This document shows positions 44,841-53,044 of a stretch of 64,000 bases of DNA, piece after piece. Position numbers and translations under genes: made by a program. The notes under the pieces are model-generated. The model saw only the letters and a program-made list of their open reading frames with translations, did not search any database and was not told where the DNA came from. Source of the DNA: Candidatus Poribacteria bacterium (lineage in GTDB: Bacteria; Poribacteria; WGA-4E; WGA-3G); assembly GCA_022394775.1 (NCBI GenBank), contig JAGFCB010000095.1:27064-91063 (forward strand), given 5' to 3'. Numbering within the stretch: the first letter of the stretch is position 1; every line of letters begins with the position of its first letter.

Positions 44841-45137
44841 ATGACAAAAAAACACAATCAAGCGTGTGCCAATACCTATTATAGCCAAGGATTGGTTCAC
44901 AGCAAAAATGGCGAACTTGACAAAGCCATCAAAAATTATACCAAGGCGATTGAACTCAAACCCGATTACGCTGATGCCTATTACAACCGCGGTGGAGCAT
45001 TTTTACGTCTCGGAGAACGGGAGAAAGCCAAATTAGACCTGGCAATTGCGAGAAAACTGGGCAGTGATGCCATCACTGCCTTAGATAAGATACTACAAGA
45101 CTATGATCGCGCATGGAAGACCCTCGGCAACTTATGA
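44841..45137 (+). CDS. Small TPR protein paired with Doc
   Basis: ATG 44841 follows an AAAAGGAAA site. The 98-residue product contains about two TPR units (T-Y-Y-S-Q-G-L-V-H-S-K-N-G-E-L-D-K-A-I-K-N-Y and A-D-A-Y-Y-N-R-G-G-A-F-L-R-L-G) and a short helical C-terminus ending in W-K-T-L-G-N-L. Its stop overlaps the start of a Doc-type toxin gene by four bases (ATGA), an arrangement typical of antitoxin-toxin pairs. Doc is usually partnered by Phd, which this protein does not resemble. It may therefore be a TPR-type antitoxin or an unrelated coupled gene. Confidence 0.7.
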   Translation: MTKKHNQACANTYYSQGLVHSKNGELDKAIKNYTKAIELKPDYADAYYNRGGAFLRLGEREKAKLDLAIARKLGSDAITALDKILQDYDRAWKTLGNL

Positions 45138-45505
45138 GATATTTGACAATTGAGGATATACTAATCATTGCCGAGACCCATGTAGATAACCATCAGATTT
45201 TGCATAAAGAGCAGTTGGACTATTTAGTCGAAGCAATTAGCGCAAAATTTGGCGATACAGAACTGTATCCGACTCCATTCCAAAAAGCTGCGGTATATGC
45301 CCACCATATTATTACAGGACACATATTTTTCGATGGGAATAAACGTATCGGTCTAACGTGCGCGCTCCGTTTTTTAGAATTGAACGGTTATTCCCGTCTC
45401 TCCAATATTGACGATTCCATTATTGAACTCGGTTTTAAGATCGCGGATGGAACCATAACGGATATTGATGTAATTGCTGAGCATATACAGTCATGGGTTC
45501 AATAA
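45134..45505 (+). CDS. doc: Fic/Doc family toxin (death-on-curing)
   Basis: Doc toxins phosphorylate EF-Tu and stop translation. The 123-residue protein has the typical length and fold: V-E-A-I-S-A-K-F-G, Y-P-T-P-F-Q-K-A-A-V-Y-A-H-H-I-I-T, and the catalytic motif H-I-F-F-D-G-N-K-R (about residues 63-71, with the invariant His, Asp and Asn-Lys-Arg). ATG 45134 overlaps the upstream TPR stop. The motif appears intact, so the protein should be active. Confidence 0.88.
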   Translation: MRYLTIEDILIIAETHVDNHQILHKEQLDYLVEAISAKFGDTELYPTPFQKAAVYAHHIITGHIFFDGNKRIGLTCALRFLELNGYSRLSNIDDSIIELGFKIADGTITDIDVIAEHIQSWVQ

Positions 45506-45565
45506 CAAACGAATAGGAACGAGATTGTAGCACCGTAACCCAAATTTATCCGTCCCAATACCCCT

Positions 45566-45593
45566 TGTAGGAGCGATCTCTCGGTCGCGATCC
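45566..45593 (+). repeat. TGTAGGAGCGA..TCGCGATCC repeat
   Basis: TGTAGGAGCGATCTCTCGG followed by TCGCGATCC is a short stem-loop much like REP elements of pseudomonads and other bacteria (GTAGGAGCGA..TCGCGA). One copy is seen. It lies 60 bp downstream of doc. Confidence 0.5.
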
Positions 45594-45651
45594 TTTTCCA
45601 AAACGAATAAAAAACTAAAAACCAAACAACCGCATTCATCCAAAAATTGAC

Positions 45652-45681
45652 TTGACAAAATACTTTGTAAAATGATAAACT
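45652..45681 (+). promoter_or_regulatory. Sigma70-type promoter of the mannose isomerase-like gene
   Basis: TTGACA (45652-45657) and TAAACT (45676-45681) are separated by 18 bp, 65 bp before the start at 45747, which has a GAGAAAGGA site. Confidence 0.55.
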
Positions 45682-45746
45682 TACTTCAAACAAGGGAACC
45701 TACAAATAATACCCTTAGTTCTTAAAGACAGAGAAAGGACAGCAAT

Positions 45747-46853
45747 ATGACATCACAAAACGAACTACAGTCAATGTTAGACGCACCTATCGGCTTAGCA
45801 CCGAACACCTACCTACACTTCTATAACGGTGGCAAACTCCGTGCCGAGTTTATGGGTGAAGATGATCCGAAAGATGACTATTACTCCGAAGAATGGATCT
45901 TCTCCACGAACCGTGCAATCACGCCCGGCAGAGAAAATCCGCCCGATAAAGGGCTTAGTCGCATCGAACTTCCGAGCGGTGAGGTTGTACTACTAAAAGC
46001 ACTGCTCGACGCATTTCCTGAAGAAACACTCGGTAGCGCACACGTTGATAAATACGGCACCGAATTAGGCGTACTTCTCAAGATTTTTGATGTTGGCGAA
46101 GGCGCGCATATCCCCATCCACTGGCATCCGAACCCCGATTTCTCACAAAAACATCTCAACTCTCCCTTCGGCAAAAACGAGGCGTGGATCTTAATCGGCA
46201 CGCGTCCGGGGGCAAAAGCGTGGATAGGTTGGAAAGAAGCGATCGACAAAGCAGAATTCCGCCGCCTGATGGAAGCACAAGATGTGCCAACGCTACGAAG
46301 CCTCATGCATGTCGTCGAACCAAAAGTCGGAGAAGTCTATTTTTTACGCACACCGATCGTCCATTCGCTGGGTACAGGACTTTGTGTCCTCGAACCGCAA
46401 GAACCGACCGACTGGAACATCCTCGCCGAATGGGAAGGTTTCCCGTTTGAAAGAGACGACGGACACCTCGGTCTCGGATGGGATCTCGCTGTAGATGCCG
46501 CCGAATTCGACAAACTCGAATTGGACTACCTCAATAACTACATCCGGCGCACGCCAGAACTCGTCCGCGGAGAAGGCGATAACCGTGAGGACCGAATTGT
46601 ACCAGCGGAAGCCTCAAAATTCTTCGGATGCTCGCGTCTAACAGTGAGTTCAACGCTTAATATGCCTGCAGATCAAGGCTTTTATGCCCTTGTAACTTTA
46701 GGCGGTGAAGGTGTACTGCGTGGTAATTTTGACGATGTTCCGCTCAAACGCGGCAAATCCGTCTTCATTCCACGATGCCTCCCCAGTTACGACATTGTTA
46801 GCACTGGCGATGCACCCATGGAAATCATCTGTTGCTATCCGCCAAGCCTTTAA
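45747..46853 (+). CDS. Class I mannose-6-phosphate isomerase-like cupin protein
   Basis: The 368-residue protein has the cupin layout of ManA. The E-E-W-I-F-S-T-N segment is near residue 49. Zinc ligands are in H-I-P-I-H-W-H-P-N-P (about residues 125-134) and in a downstream N-E-A-W-I-L-I-G-T, and there is a final His in T-P-I-V-H-S-L-G-T-G. It probably interconverts mannose- and fructose-6-phosphate or a related sugar; ManA-like proteins of other specificity are possible. It has its own promoter and is followed by a hairpin repeat. Confidence 0.8.
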   Translation: MTSQNELQSMLDAPIGLAPNTYLHFYNGGKLRAEFMGEDDPKDDYYSEEWIFSTNRAITPGRENPPDKGLSRIELPSGEVVLLKALLDAFPEETLGSAHVDKYGTELGVLLKIFDVGEGAHIPIHWHPNPDFSQKHLNSPFGKNEAWILIGTRPGAKAWIGWKEAIDKAEFRRLMEAQDVPTLRSLMHVVEPKVGEVYFLRTPIVHSLGTGLCVLEPQEPTDWNILAEWEGFPFERDDGHLGLGWDLAVDAAEFDKLELDYLNNYIRRTPELVRGEGDNREDRIVPAEASKFFGCSRLTVSSTLNMPADQGFYALVTLGGEGVLRGNFDDVPLKRGKSVFIPRCLPSYDIVSTGDAPMEIICCYPPSL

Positions 46854-46881
46854 AGTAGTAGGCATACACCGTATGCCGAAA
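46854..46881 (+). repeat. AGTAGTAGGCATA hairpin repeat
   Basis: AGTAGTA is followed by GGCATA / TATGCC around CACCG and then GAAAC. It starts on the base after the stop of the preceding gene. The stem is compensated relative to the copy at 8882 (GGCACGC/GCGTGCC). Confidence 0.75.
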
Positions 46882-46914
46882 CAACTTGCAGTGCGACGTA
46901 AACGGTAGTACGCA

Positions 46915-48132
46915 ATGTTAGACTTTAAACCCCCTAAACCGAATACAACTGCGATTCGAGCTGCGCAAGCCTTCATACCACTCATTAATCGCTTGTTTTT
47001 GAAGGGGTTAACCTTAGATGTTGATACAGCGTCCATTGCCCGCTTAAAAATGACGGACGGACACCCGACTGTGCTGGTACCGAACCACGCTGCACGCGCG
47101 GATCCTGCTGTTACGTTCCTCCTGTCCAAGCAGCTCTCTCAGCAGTACTACTACATGACTGCACGGGAAACCTTTGACAAAGGAAAATTCGGCGGCTTAC
47201 GCAGTTTCCTGCTGCAGCGGTTCGGTGCGTACTCAATCGTCCGCGGCACCGCAGACCGAAACGCTTTCCGTACGACGCGGGAACTCCTCTGTGAAGGCAA
47301 CTCGCCGCTTGTGATCTTCGCTGAGGGCGAAATTTCGCGGCAAAATGATACCGTCATGCGGTTTGAGAGGGGGATTATACAACTCTGTTTCTGGGCTTTG
47401 GACGACATGGCGAAAGCTGAAATCGACAAACCGCTTTATGTTGTCCCTATCGGGATCAAATATCATTATCCACAAGACATGTGGGACGACATTGATACCG
47501 CCCTCACAGAATTAGAGGAACACATTCTACCGCCTGCTGAGAGAACGCCGATTGAACGCTACGAAAGGTTGCGACGTATCGGTGTCGCGATATTCAAAAC
47601 GCTCGCAGCCGAGTATCAGTATAAAGTGGACGAAACCGTGTCACTCAATGTGCACATCGAAAAACTGAAAGAACAAATTTTGTCCCATGCTGAAAAAATT
47701 ATGGGCATTCAATCCGACGCCGATGTGCTCACAAGGGTGCGTACGTTGAAAAACTTAGTCGATGCCGAAGTCTATAGAGACGTTGAGCAGATGACAGAGT
47801 ATGAACAGAAAATACATGAGGAACTACTCCAGAAATTCCAACGATTTTATCCGGACCTGGAGCGGTTAATCAACTTTATATCAATTTCAGACGGATATGT
47901 CGCCGAAGCACCTTCACCCGAACGGTTTCTTGAGGTAATCATCCGTCTCGAAAGAGAAGTGTTTGGTACAGCAAAAATGCGGGGACCGCGGGTCGCATCA
48001 ATCCGTGCTGGTGAACCCAAAAATCTCCGAGAATCCTACGATACCTACAAGGCAGAGAAAAGAGAAACAGTAGAGCAGATAACCCTTGAACTCGAAACAG
48101 CAGTTCAGACCTTGGTTAAGGGTGTATCGTAA
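46915..48132 (+). CDS. 1-acyl-glycerol-3-phosphate acyltransferase-like protein (PlsC family)
   Basis: The 405-residue protein carries the acyltransferase motif N-H-A-A-R-A-D-P (H-x4-D, about residues 60-65) and F-A-E-G-E-I-S-R-Q (about 141) in the place of the usual F-P-E-G-T-R-S. Beyond the PlsC domain (about 40-260) lies an extra helical region of about 140 residues with many Glu/Lys, which common PlsC proteins lack. It probably transfers acyl chains to a phospholipid precursor at the membrane. The extra domain has no function I recognise. Confidence 0.82.
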   Translation: MLDFKPPKPNTTAIRAAQAFIPLINRLFLKGLTLDVDTASIARLKMTDGHPTVLVPNHAARADPAVTFLLSKQLSQQYYYMTARETFDKGKFGGLRSFLLQRFGAYSIVRGTADRNAFRTTRELLCEGNSPLVIFAEGEISRQNDTVMRFERGIIQLCFWALDDMAKAEIDKPLYVVPIGIKYHYPQDMWDDIDTALTELEEHILPPAERTPIERYERLRRIGVAIFKTLAAEYQYKVDETVSLNVHIEKLKEQILSHAEKIMGIQSDADVLTRVRTLKNLVDAEVYRDVEQMTEYEQKIHEELLQKFQRFYPDLERLINFISISDGYVAEAPSPERFLEVIIRLEREVFGTAKMRGPRVASIRAGEPKNLRESYDTYKAEKRETVEQITLELETAVQTLVKGVS

Positions 48133-48282
48133 TTACGCTATAACACAAAACCCATAGCCCGTAATGAAGCAGATCGCTTATGGGCGAGTACGCCGCAAAA
48201 TGGAGGGCGGCTCTAGAGAGTAGCACACCAAATCTCTAACCTACGTCGTTGCTCCGCAAGGTAAAATTAAAAAGGAGAAAAC

Positions 48283-49197
48283 ATGGCAAAAAAATTGTCA
48301 ATTGGAAGTTGGGCTTACGCATTTGGCCCTTATGAAGATAACCCGGTCCCGTTTGATGATGTCGTCAAGCGTCTCAGCGAACTGGAATTCGACGGCGTTG
48401 AAATCGGGGCATTCAAACCGCACATTGATATTAACGACTATCCGATGAAAAGTGATCGGGATGCCGTTAAAGGTCTAATCTCCTATTACGGCTTGGAAGT
48501 CTCTGGCTTAGCTGCAGACTTCTGGTCGCATCCCGGGCCTGCCACAGACGAGGCGCAAGAGGACGATAAGTACTTCAAACTGTTCAAAGAGAATCTCCAA
48601 CTCGCCCTGGACCTTGGATCGCCTGCTATCCGAGTAGATACAGTAAATGATCCCGAAGAGGGAATCCCGGGGGTTGAGTGGGAGAAAGCATGGGATCGGA
48701 TCGTTTCCGTCTGGAGACGCTGCGCCCAAGTCGCTGAAGATCACGGCGTATTAATGCTCTGGGAATTTGAACCCGGATTTATGTTCAACAAACCCAGCGA
48801 CATTATTAATATGCCAAAGGCTGTCGATCATCCGAATTTCAAAGTGATGTTTGATACATGCCACGCCCAGATGTGCGCCGTTGTCGGTTCCCGACAGCGC
48901 GGAGAAAAAGAGACGCTCGGCGATAATGGTGTCATTGATCTCGCACGGCAGCTGAAAGGCGAAATCGGACATTTCCACCTCATCGATTCCGATAACACGC
49001 TCCACGGCGATGAAACAAGTACGCATGCCCCCTTCGGAGACGGCGTGCTCGACTTCGACGCTATTATCCCTGTCATCATGGACGAAACAGGTTACGATGG
49101 CGATTGGTTCTCTATCGATCTCTGTTTCTGGCCCAACGCATGGGATGTCACAGAAGACGCGAAGAAGTTCCTAACACCCTATCTGGAAAGATATTAG
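48283..49197 (+). CDS. Sugar phosphate isomerase/epimerase-type TIM barrel protein
   Basis: The 304-residue AP-endonuclease-2-type TIM barrel has metal-binding positions in W-E-F-E-P-G (about residue 167), F-D-T-C-H-A (about 191), G-H-F-H-L-I-D-S-D (about 228) and P-F-G-D-G (about 245). This family includes xylose isomerase-like, hydroxypyruvate isomerase and inosose dehydratase enzymes, and often works alongside Gfo/Idh/MocA dehydrogenases in sugar or inositol breakdown. The substrate is unknown. The ribosome site is AAAAAGGAG. Confidence 0.88.
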   Translation: MAKKLSIGSWAYAFGPYEDNPVPFDDVVKRLSELEFDGVEIGAFKPHIDINDYPMKSDRDAVKGLISYYGLEVSGLAADFWSHPGPATDEAQEDDKYFKLFKENLQLALDLGSPAIRVDTVNDPEEGIPGVEWEKAWDRIVSVWRRCAQVAEDHGVLMLWEFEPGFMFNKPSDIINMPKAVDHPNFKVMFDTCHAQMCAVVGSRQRGEKETLGDNGVIDLARQLKGEIGHFHLIDSDNTLHGDETSTHAPFGDGVLDFDAIIPVIMDETGYDGDWFSIDLCFWPNAWDVTEDAKKFLTPYLERY

Positions 49198-49204
49198 TCC
49201 CATA

Positions 49205-49276
49205 GTCGTCAGTTATCAGTGAAACGGTTTCCGTCAGCCATCTTACTGATAACCGAGAACTGATAACTGACAACCA
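49205..49276. repeat. REP-like inverted repeat (TCAGTTATCAGT arms)
   Basis: CGTCAGTTATCAGTG on the left pairs with the right part CTGATAACTGACAACC around a degenerate centre. Same family as 19339 and 54767. It ends just before nadC. Confidence 0.65.
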
Positions 49277-49282
49277 TTAAAT

Positions 49283-50128
49283 ATGCTGAACCTGCGTTCA
49301 TTAGACTCCTTAATCGAACTCGCCTTTGAAGAGGACATCGGTATCGGCGATATCACAACAGACGCAACAGTCCCATCCACACAAAAAGGGGTAGGGACGC
49401 TCCTTGCGAAAAGTGAGGGTATTGTCGCGGGGCTACCGGTAGCCGAGCGTGTATTTGAAAAACTGGATTCGACATTAACATTCCGCAGACTTGTCAACGA
49501 CGGTGATACTGTAAACATAAGCACCCCCATCGCCGAGGTTCAAGGGAGTGCCAAAAGTATCCTGATCGGTGAGCGGACAGCTCTAAACTTTTTGCAACGC
49601 CTCTCCGGGATAGCGACGTTCACCGCACAATTTGTGGCAGCGGTGGCTGATTACGATACTAAAATCGTGGACACCCGGAAAACTGCAGCCGGATGGCGAG
49701 CCGTTCAAAAATACGCTGTGCGCATTGGGGGCGCACAAAACCACCGCTTCGGTCTTTACGACGGTGTACTCATCAAGGATAACCACATCGTCGCAGCGGG
49801 CGGTATCACCAACGCTGTCCAACAGGCACGACAAGTTGTCCCACACACAGCAAAAATTGAGGTTGAAGTCGAAACTGTTGAACAGATTGACGAAGCACTG
49901 AAAGTTGGGGCGGATATTTTACTCCTCGACAATATGCCCCCGGGCACCATGCAACGCGTTGTTCAAGAGATAGGAGACCGAGCAATAACAGAAGCCTCTG
50001 GTGGGATTACACTTGACAGCGTAAAAACTGTGGCAGCTACCGGTGTAGATTTCATCTCTGTTGGGGCATTGACACACTCGGCAATGCCAATGGATATTAG
50101 TTTAACGTTGACACTCGTTGCCGAGTAG
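49283..50128 (+). CDS. nadC: Nicotinate-nucleotide pyrophosphorylase (carboxylating)
   Basis: NadC converts quinolinate and PRPP to nicotinate mononucleotide in NAD synthesis. The 281-residue protein has the hallmark D-T-R-K-T-A-A-G-W-R (about residues 129-138), then K-Y-A-V-R-I-G-G-A-Q-N-H-R, I-K-D-N-H-I, the E-V-E-V-E-T segment, and S-G-G-I at the end of the barrel. Length is normal. No nadA or nadB is nearby. The start directly follows a REP-like repeat, and no strong ribosome site is visible. Confidence 0.95.
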   Translation: MLNLRSLDSLIELAFEEDIGIGDITTDATVPSTQKGVGTLLAKSEGIVAGLPVAERVFEKLDSTLTFRRLVNDGDTVNISTPIAEVQGSAKSILIGERTALNFLQRLSGIATFTAQFVAAVADYDTKIVDTRKTAAGWRAVQKYAVRIGGAQNHRFGLYDGVLIKDNHIVAAGGITNAVQQARQVVPHTAKIEVEVETVEQIDEALKVGADILLLDNMPPGTMQRVVQEIGDRAITEASGGITLDSVKTVAATGVDFISVGALTHSAMPMDISLTLTLVAE

Positions 50129-50167
50129 GGAACAAGTTAATTCCCAACAAAGGAGATTTCACTGGCA

Positions 50168-51202
50168 ATGCAGGAATTCTTGAACCGCGAAAACGTGGTT
50201 CGTGGCACACTTGTTTTTATCGTGTGCACATTCGCAGGGTTATTCCTTAGTTTTTTATGGAGTGGTAGTCAAGACCTAAAGCAAGTTTTTCGCGAGATGC
50301 GGATTGAGATGCTCCTCGGTGCTTGCCTATGTATGTTTGCTGATTGGCTGTTCGGAGCACTTCGGTTTCATATCTTTATTCGGAAGGTGATGCCGGCAAT
50401 TCGGTTCCGGGACAGCCTCCGTGCGAATTTAGCGACCCTCTGTGTTTCAGCCATCACCCCTTTCCAGACGGGTGGCGTCGGTCATCTCTACATCTACGCA
50501 CGCGCAGGTGTCCCGCTATCAGGGGCAATAACATCAGGTATCATCTGCTTTCTCGCAACACTCGTCAGCCTTATCCTTTGTGCAGGCGCGATTCTCTGGT
50601 TGGATCCACCTTTCCTACCGAAAGGAATTACATGGGTAAATCTATTCAGTTTTCTGATGTTCGGTCTGGTGTTCGTATCGTTCATTTTGTTGCTTTTCAA
50701 GCCAGAAATCGTCTTCCGTCTCTTTCACTGGCTCTGCAATGCCGCACAACGAAGATTCGCTCGCCTCGCACCTATTCTTGAACGCGCTACATTAAAAGTG
50801 GAGCAACTGACAACTGAACATAAAACGTTTGCGATGATGTTCCTCCGGGACCATAAATGGACGTGCGCGTTGAGCATACCCCTAACTTGTGGTTTTATGG
50901 GTGCACGAATCGTCGGCAGCTACATAATCGTCCAAGCACTCAACGGCGACACAACACTCTGGGAACTCTGTGTTACGGGGTTGGTACTCAACTTTGTTGT
51001 GTTGTTCGCACCAAGTCCGGGCGCAAGCGGTGTCGCAGAGGTTGTAACCGTCGGACTCATGGAGAATTTGATTGCCAAAAAATTAATACCCCTCTTCGTA
51101 TTACTGACGCGATTCTTTAGTATCTACTGTGCCGTCGTTGTTGGCGGTATCATAAGCAGTTTACAAGTCGCCAAAGATTTTAGAAGTAACAAAAGGACGT
51201 AG
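50168..51202 (+). CDS. Lysylphosphatidylglycerol synthase TM-like (UPF0104) membrane protein
   Basis: The 344-residue integral membrane protein has about eight helices (first at about 14-34). Family features are I-T-P-F-Q-T-G-G-V-G-H-L-Y (about residues 98-110) and F-A-P-S-P-G-A-S-G-V-A-E (about 279-290). Proteins of this DUF occur as the flippase domain of MprF or as stand-alone lipid or polyprenol handlers. The precise substrate is unknown. The ribosome site AAAGGAG lies at the expected distance. Confidence 0.85.
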   Translation: MQEFLNRENVVRGTLVFIVCTFAGLFLSFLWSGSQDLKQVFREMRIEMLLGACLCMFADWLFGALRFHIFIRKVMPAIRFRDSLRANLATLCVSAITPFQTGGVGHLYIYARAGVPLSGAITSGIICFLATLVSLILCAGAILWLDPPFLPKGITWVNLFSFLMFGLVFVSFILLLFKPEIVFRLFHWLCNAAQRRFARLAPILERATLKVEQLTTEHKTFAMMFLRDHKWTCALSIPLTCGFMGARIVGSYIIVQALNGDTTLWELCVTGLVLNFVVLFAPSPGASGVAEVVTVGLMENLIAKKLIPLFVLLTRFFSIYCAVVVGGIISSLQVAKDFRSNKRT

Positions 51203-51250
51203 CGAACGATACTATGTCATAAGATCTATCCCGTTTCATCCGAAATTTAT

Positions 51251-51360
51251 AGGACTTACGCAGCCCCCTTGCAGGGTTTTTGCTTGGGTATTTCTGCAGG
51301 GTTTTAAACCTCGCCTGCAGTGCGTGGTAGGTAAGTTATCATCGAAAATGCGCAAGTCCT
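51251..51360. repeat. 110-bp MITE-like element with AGGACTTACGCA ends
   Basis: The terminal inverted repeats AGGACTTACGCA (51251-51262) and TGCGCAAGTCCT (51349-51360) match at 11 of 12 positions. Inside is a copy of the GCAGGG..TTTTAAACC..GCCTGCAG palindrome also found at 19270-19310. There is no coding capacity. A single end of the same type is seen at 37718, and a third at 63870. Confidence 0.65.
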
Positions 51361-51397
51361 GATTTAACGGATCAAATGGGTACAAGAAAGGAATATT

Positions 51398-52300
51398 ATG
51401 AAAATTGAACCTACAACGACGAAACTCGGTTGGATCGGCACAGGCGTGATGGGACGCTGGATGTGCCAACATCTGATGGACTTGGGATATGAGATGACCG
51501 TCTACAACCGCACAAAAGCGAAGGCAGATCCACTCTTGGAAGCAGGCGCAGAATGGGCAGACTCTCCCAGTGCAGTCGCAGCGGCTTCTGATATTGTTTT
51601 TACAATTGTCGGGTTTCCACCCGATGTGCGCGAAGTCTATCTCGGCGAGAACGGCATCTTAAAGGGCGCGAAACAGGGAAGTATCATCGTCGATATGACG
51701 ACAACGGAACCCTCGCTGGCACAAGAGATTTACGCCGCTGCACAGTCCCAAAATGTCGCATCGGTAGATGCGCCCGTCTCAGGCGGCGATGTCGGGGCAA
51801 AAGAAGCCCGTCTCTCTATCATGGTAGGCGGTGACGAAGACGCAGTGCAAGCCGTGATGCCGCTCTTTGAAGCGATGGGGAAGAATATCGTTCACCAAGG
51901 TGGCGCAGGCGCGGGACAACACACTAAAATGTGTAACCAGATTACAATCTCTGGCACAATGATCGGGGTCTGTGAAGGGTTAATCTACGGTCACAAAGCC
52001 GGTTTGGATTTGGAGACAATGCTGTCATCAATTAGTGGGGGTGCAGCGGCTTGTTGGTCTCTGGATAACCTCGCGCCGCGCGTGCTACAACGGAACTTCG
52101 ATCCCGGCTTCTTCGTAGAGCATTTCATCAAAGACATGAGCATCGCTTTAGATGAGGCGCGCAAGATGAATCTAAGTCTACCCGGACTGGCGTTGGTGCA
52201 TCAGCTCTACACAGCGGTGCAAGCACAAGGACACGGTAGGTTAGGCACACAGGCTCTGATGTTAGCGTTAGAACAGATGTCCGGCGTGGAGACGGATTAA
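51398..52300 (+). CDS. NAD-binding beta-hydroxyacid dehydrogenase (3-hydroxyisobutyrate dehydrogenase family)
   Basis: The 300-residue protein has the start motif [12 protein letters not shown] (about 11-22) and the family signature [11 protein letters not shown] (about 125-135). The catalytic lysine follows in G-Q-H-T-K-M-C-N-Q (about 172-180), and the late motif is [10 protein letters not shown]. It oxidises or reduces short beta-hydroxyacids such as tartronate semialdehyde or 3-hydroxyisobutyrate. The exact substrate is not readable. ATG 51398 follows an AAAGGAATATT site. Confidence 0.9.
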   Translation: MKIEPTTTKLGWIGTGVMGRWMCQHLMDLGYEMTVYNRTKAKADPLLEAGAEWADSPSAVAAASDIVFTIVGFPPDVREVYLGENGILKGAKQGSIIVDMTTTEPSLAQEIYAAAQSQNVASVDAPVSGGDVGAKEARLSIMVGGDEDAVQAVMPLFEAMGKNIVHQGGAGAGQHTKMCNQITISGTMIGVCEGLIYGHKAGLDLETMLSSISGGAAACWSLDNLAPRVLQRNFDPGFFVEHFIKDMSIALDEARKMNLSLPGLALVHQLYTAVQAQGHGRLGTQALMLALEQMSGVETD

Positions 52301-53044
52301 AGTTTCAATTGTCTGAATCAGGATTCACAGGATTAGCGGATTTTCAGGATTATAGTCCGTTTATAGAATTTAGAGTTATACACAATCCCTTGTTTGCTTG
52401 CGTGAGTGGATGCGTGGAAGGTCACAAGATTGGAAAAACTTGCCTTCCATGCTTCCAGCCTTCCTTTACCTTGTCACATGGAATCGGAAAATCAGCGTCA
52501 TCGTCGTCATCTACCACCAAGTCCATTAAAAATGAAAAGTGTAAGTAGCACAGAGTTGCCACCCACCAATCCCCTGCCTGTCCAGATTTAAACGACAGCA
52601 CTTCGCTTTCAGTAAACATCCTTAAGGTTTCCGCTGGCGAGGTTGTAAACTTGCCCTTTCAAACTAAAGGCTATAAGTGCTTTTCTAAACATAACCTTCT
52701 CCTTTCCGATAAACCAAACCGTATTTGTCAAATTAACATGATGCGTTCTTAAAACTATTAAAGACAAAATTTTTTTGCGATTTCGTGCATAAAATGTCAT
52801 ATTTGCGTTTTAGATAAAAAAATAAATTTTTTTATCTTTTCAGAATTACATCAAAAAAGCGTTCTAAGCCTTTGTAGTATAAGGGTTCTCTGGGCAGATG
52901 AGATGCGATAATGCGTTCTGTGAAGTAAAAAATGAAAATAAATATGACATTTTTTGCATTTTATGCACGAAATCGCAAAAAAATTTTGTCTTAATATATT
53001 ATAGATTGCGAAATTCTATTAAAAATGGAAGGTAAAAGTAAAAA
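52301..53044. other. 744-bp AT-rich intergenic region with repeat remnants
   Basis: No gene is supported. It contains a GGATTCACAGGATTAGCGG repeat remnant near 52319-52345, a TTTAAACGACAGCACTTCG copy (52587), a CCGCTGGCGAGGTT remnant (52630), and a large inverted repeat (52760-52992). The region is more AT-rich than its surroundings, and it borders the peptide/glycosyltransferase locus. Confidence 0.6.
52760..52992. repeat. 233-bp element with 45/53-bp perfect inverted repeats
   Basis: The left arm (52760-52804) is identical to the complement of the right arm (52940-52992), except for an 8-base indel in the right arm (CAAAAAAT type). The arms contain ACAAAATTTTTTTGCG and TTTCGTGCATAAAATG. 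The 135-bp middle has no ORF but holds a second small stem (GATAAAAAAAT/ATTTTTTTATC) and copies of GCGTTCT. It looks like a MITE or a transposon remnant ending 52 bp before the first glycosyltransferase. Confidence 0.75.

Noticed and set aside
52309..52610. Short plus-strand ORFs in the AT-rich gap before the glycosyltransferases
   Set aside because: They have Ser/Pro-rich random-looking translations, run through known repeat remnants and lack ribosome sites.
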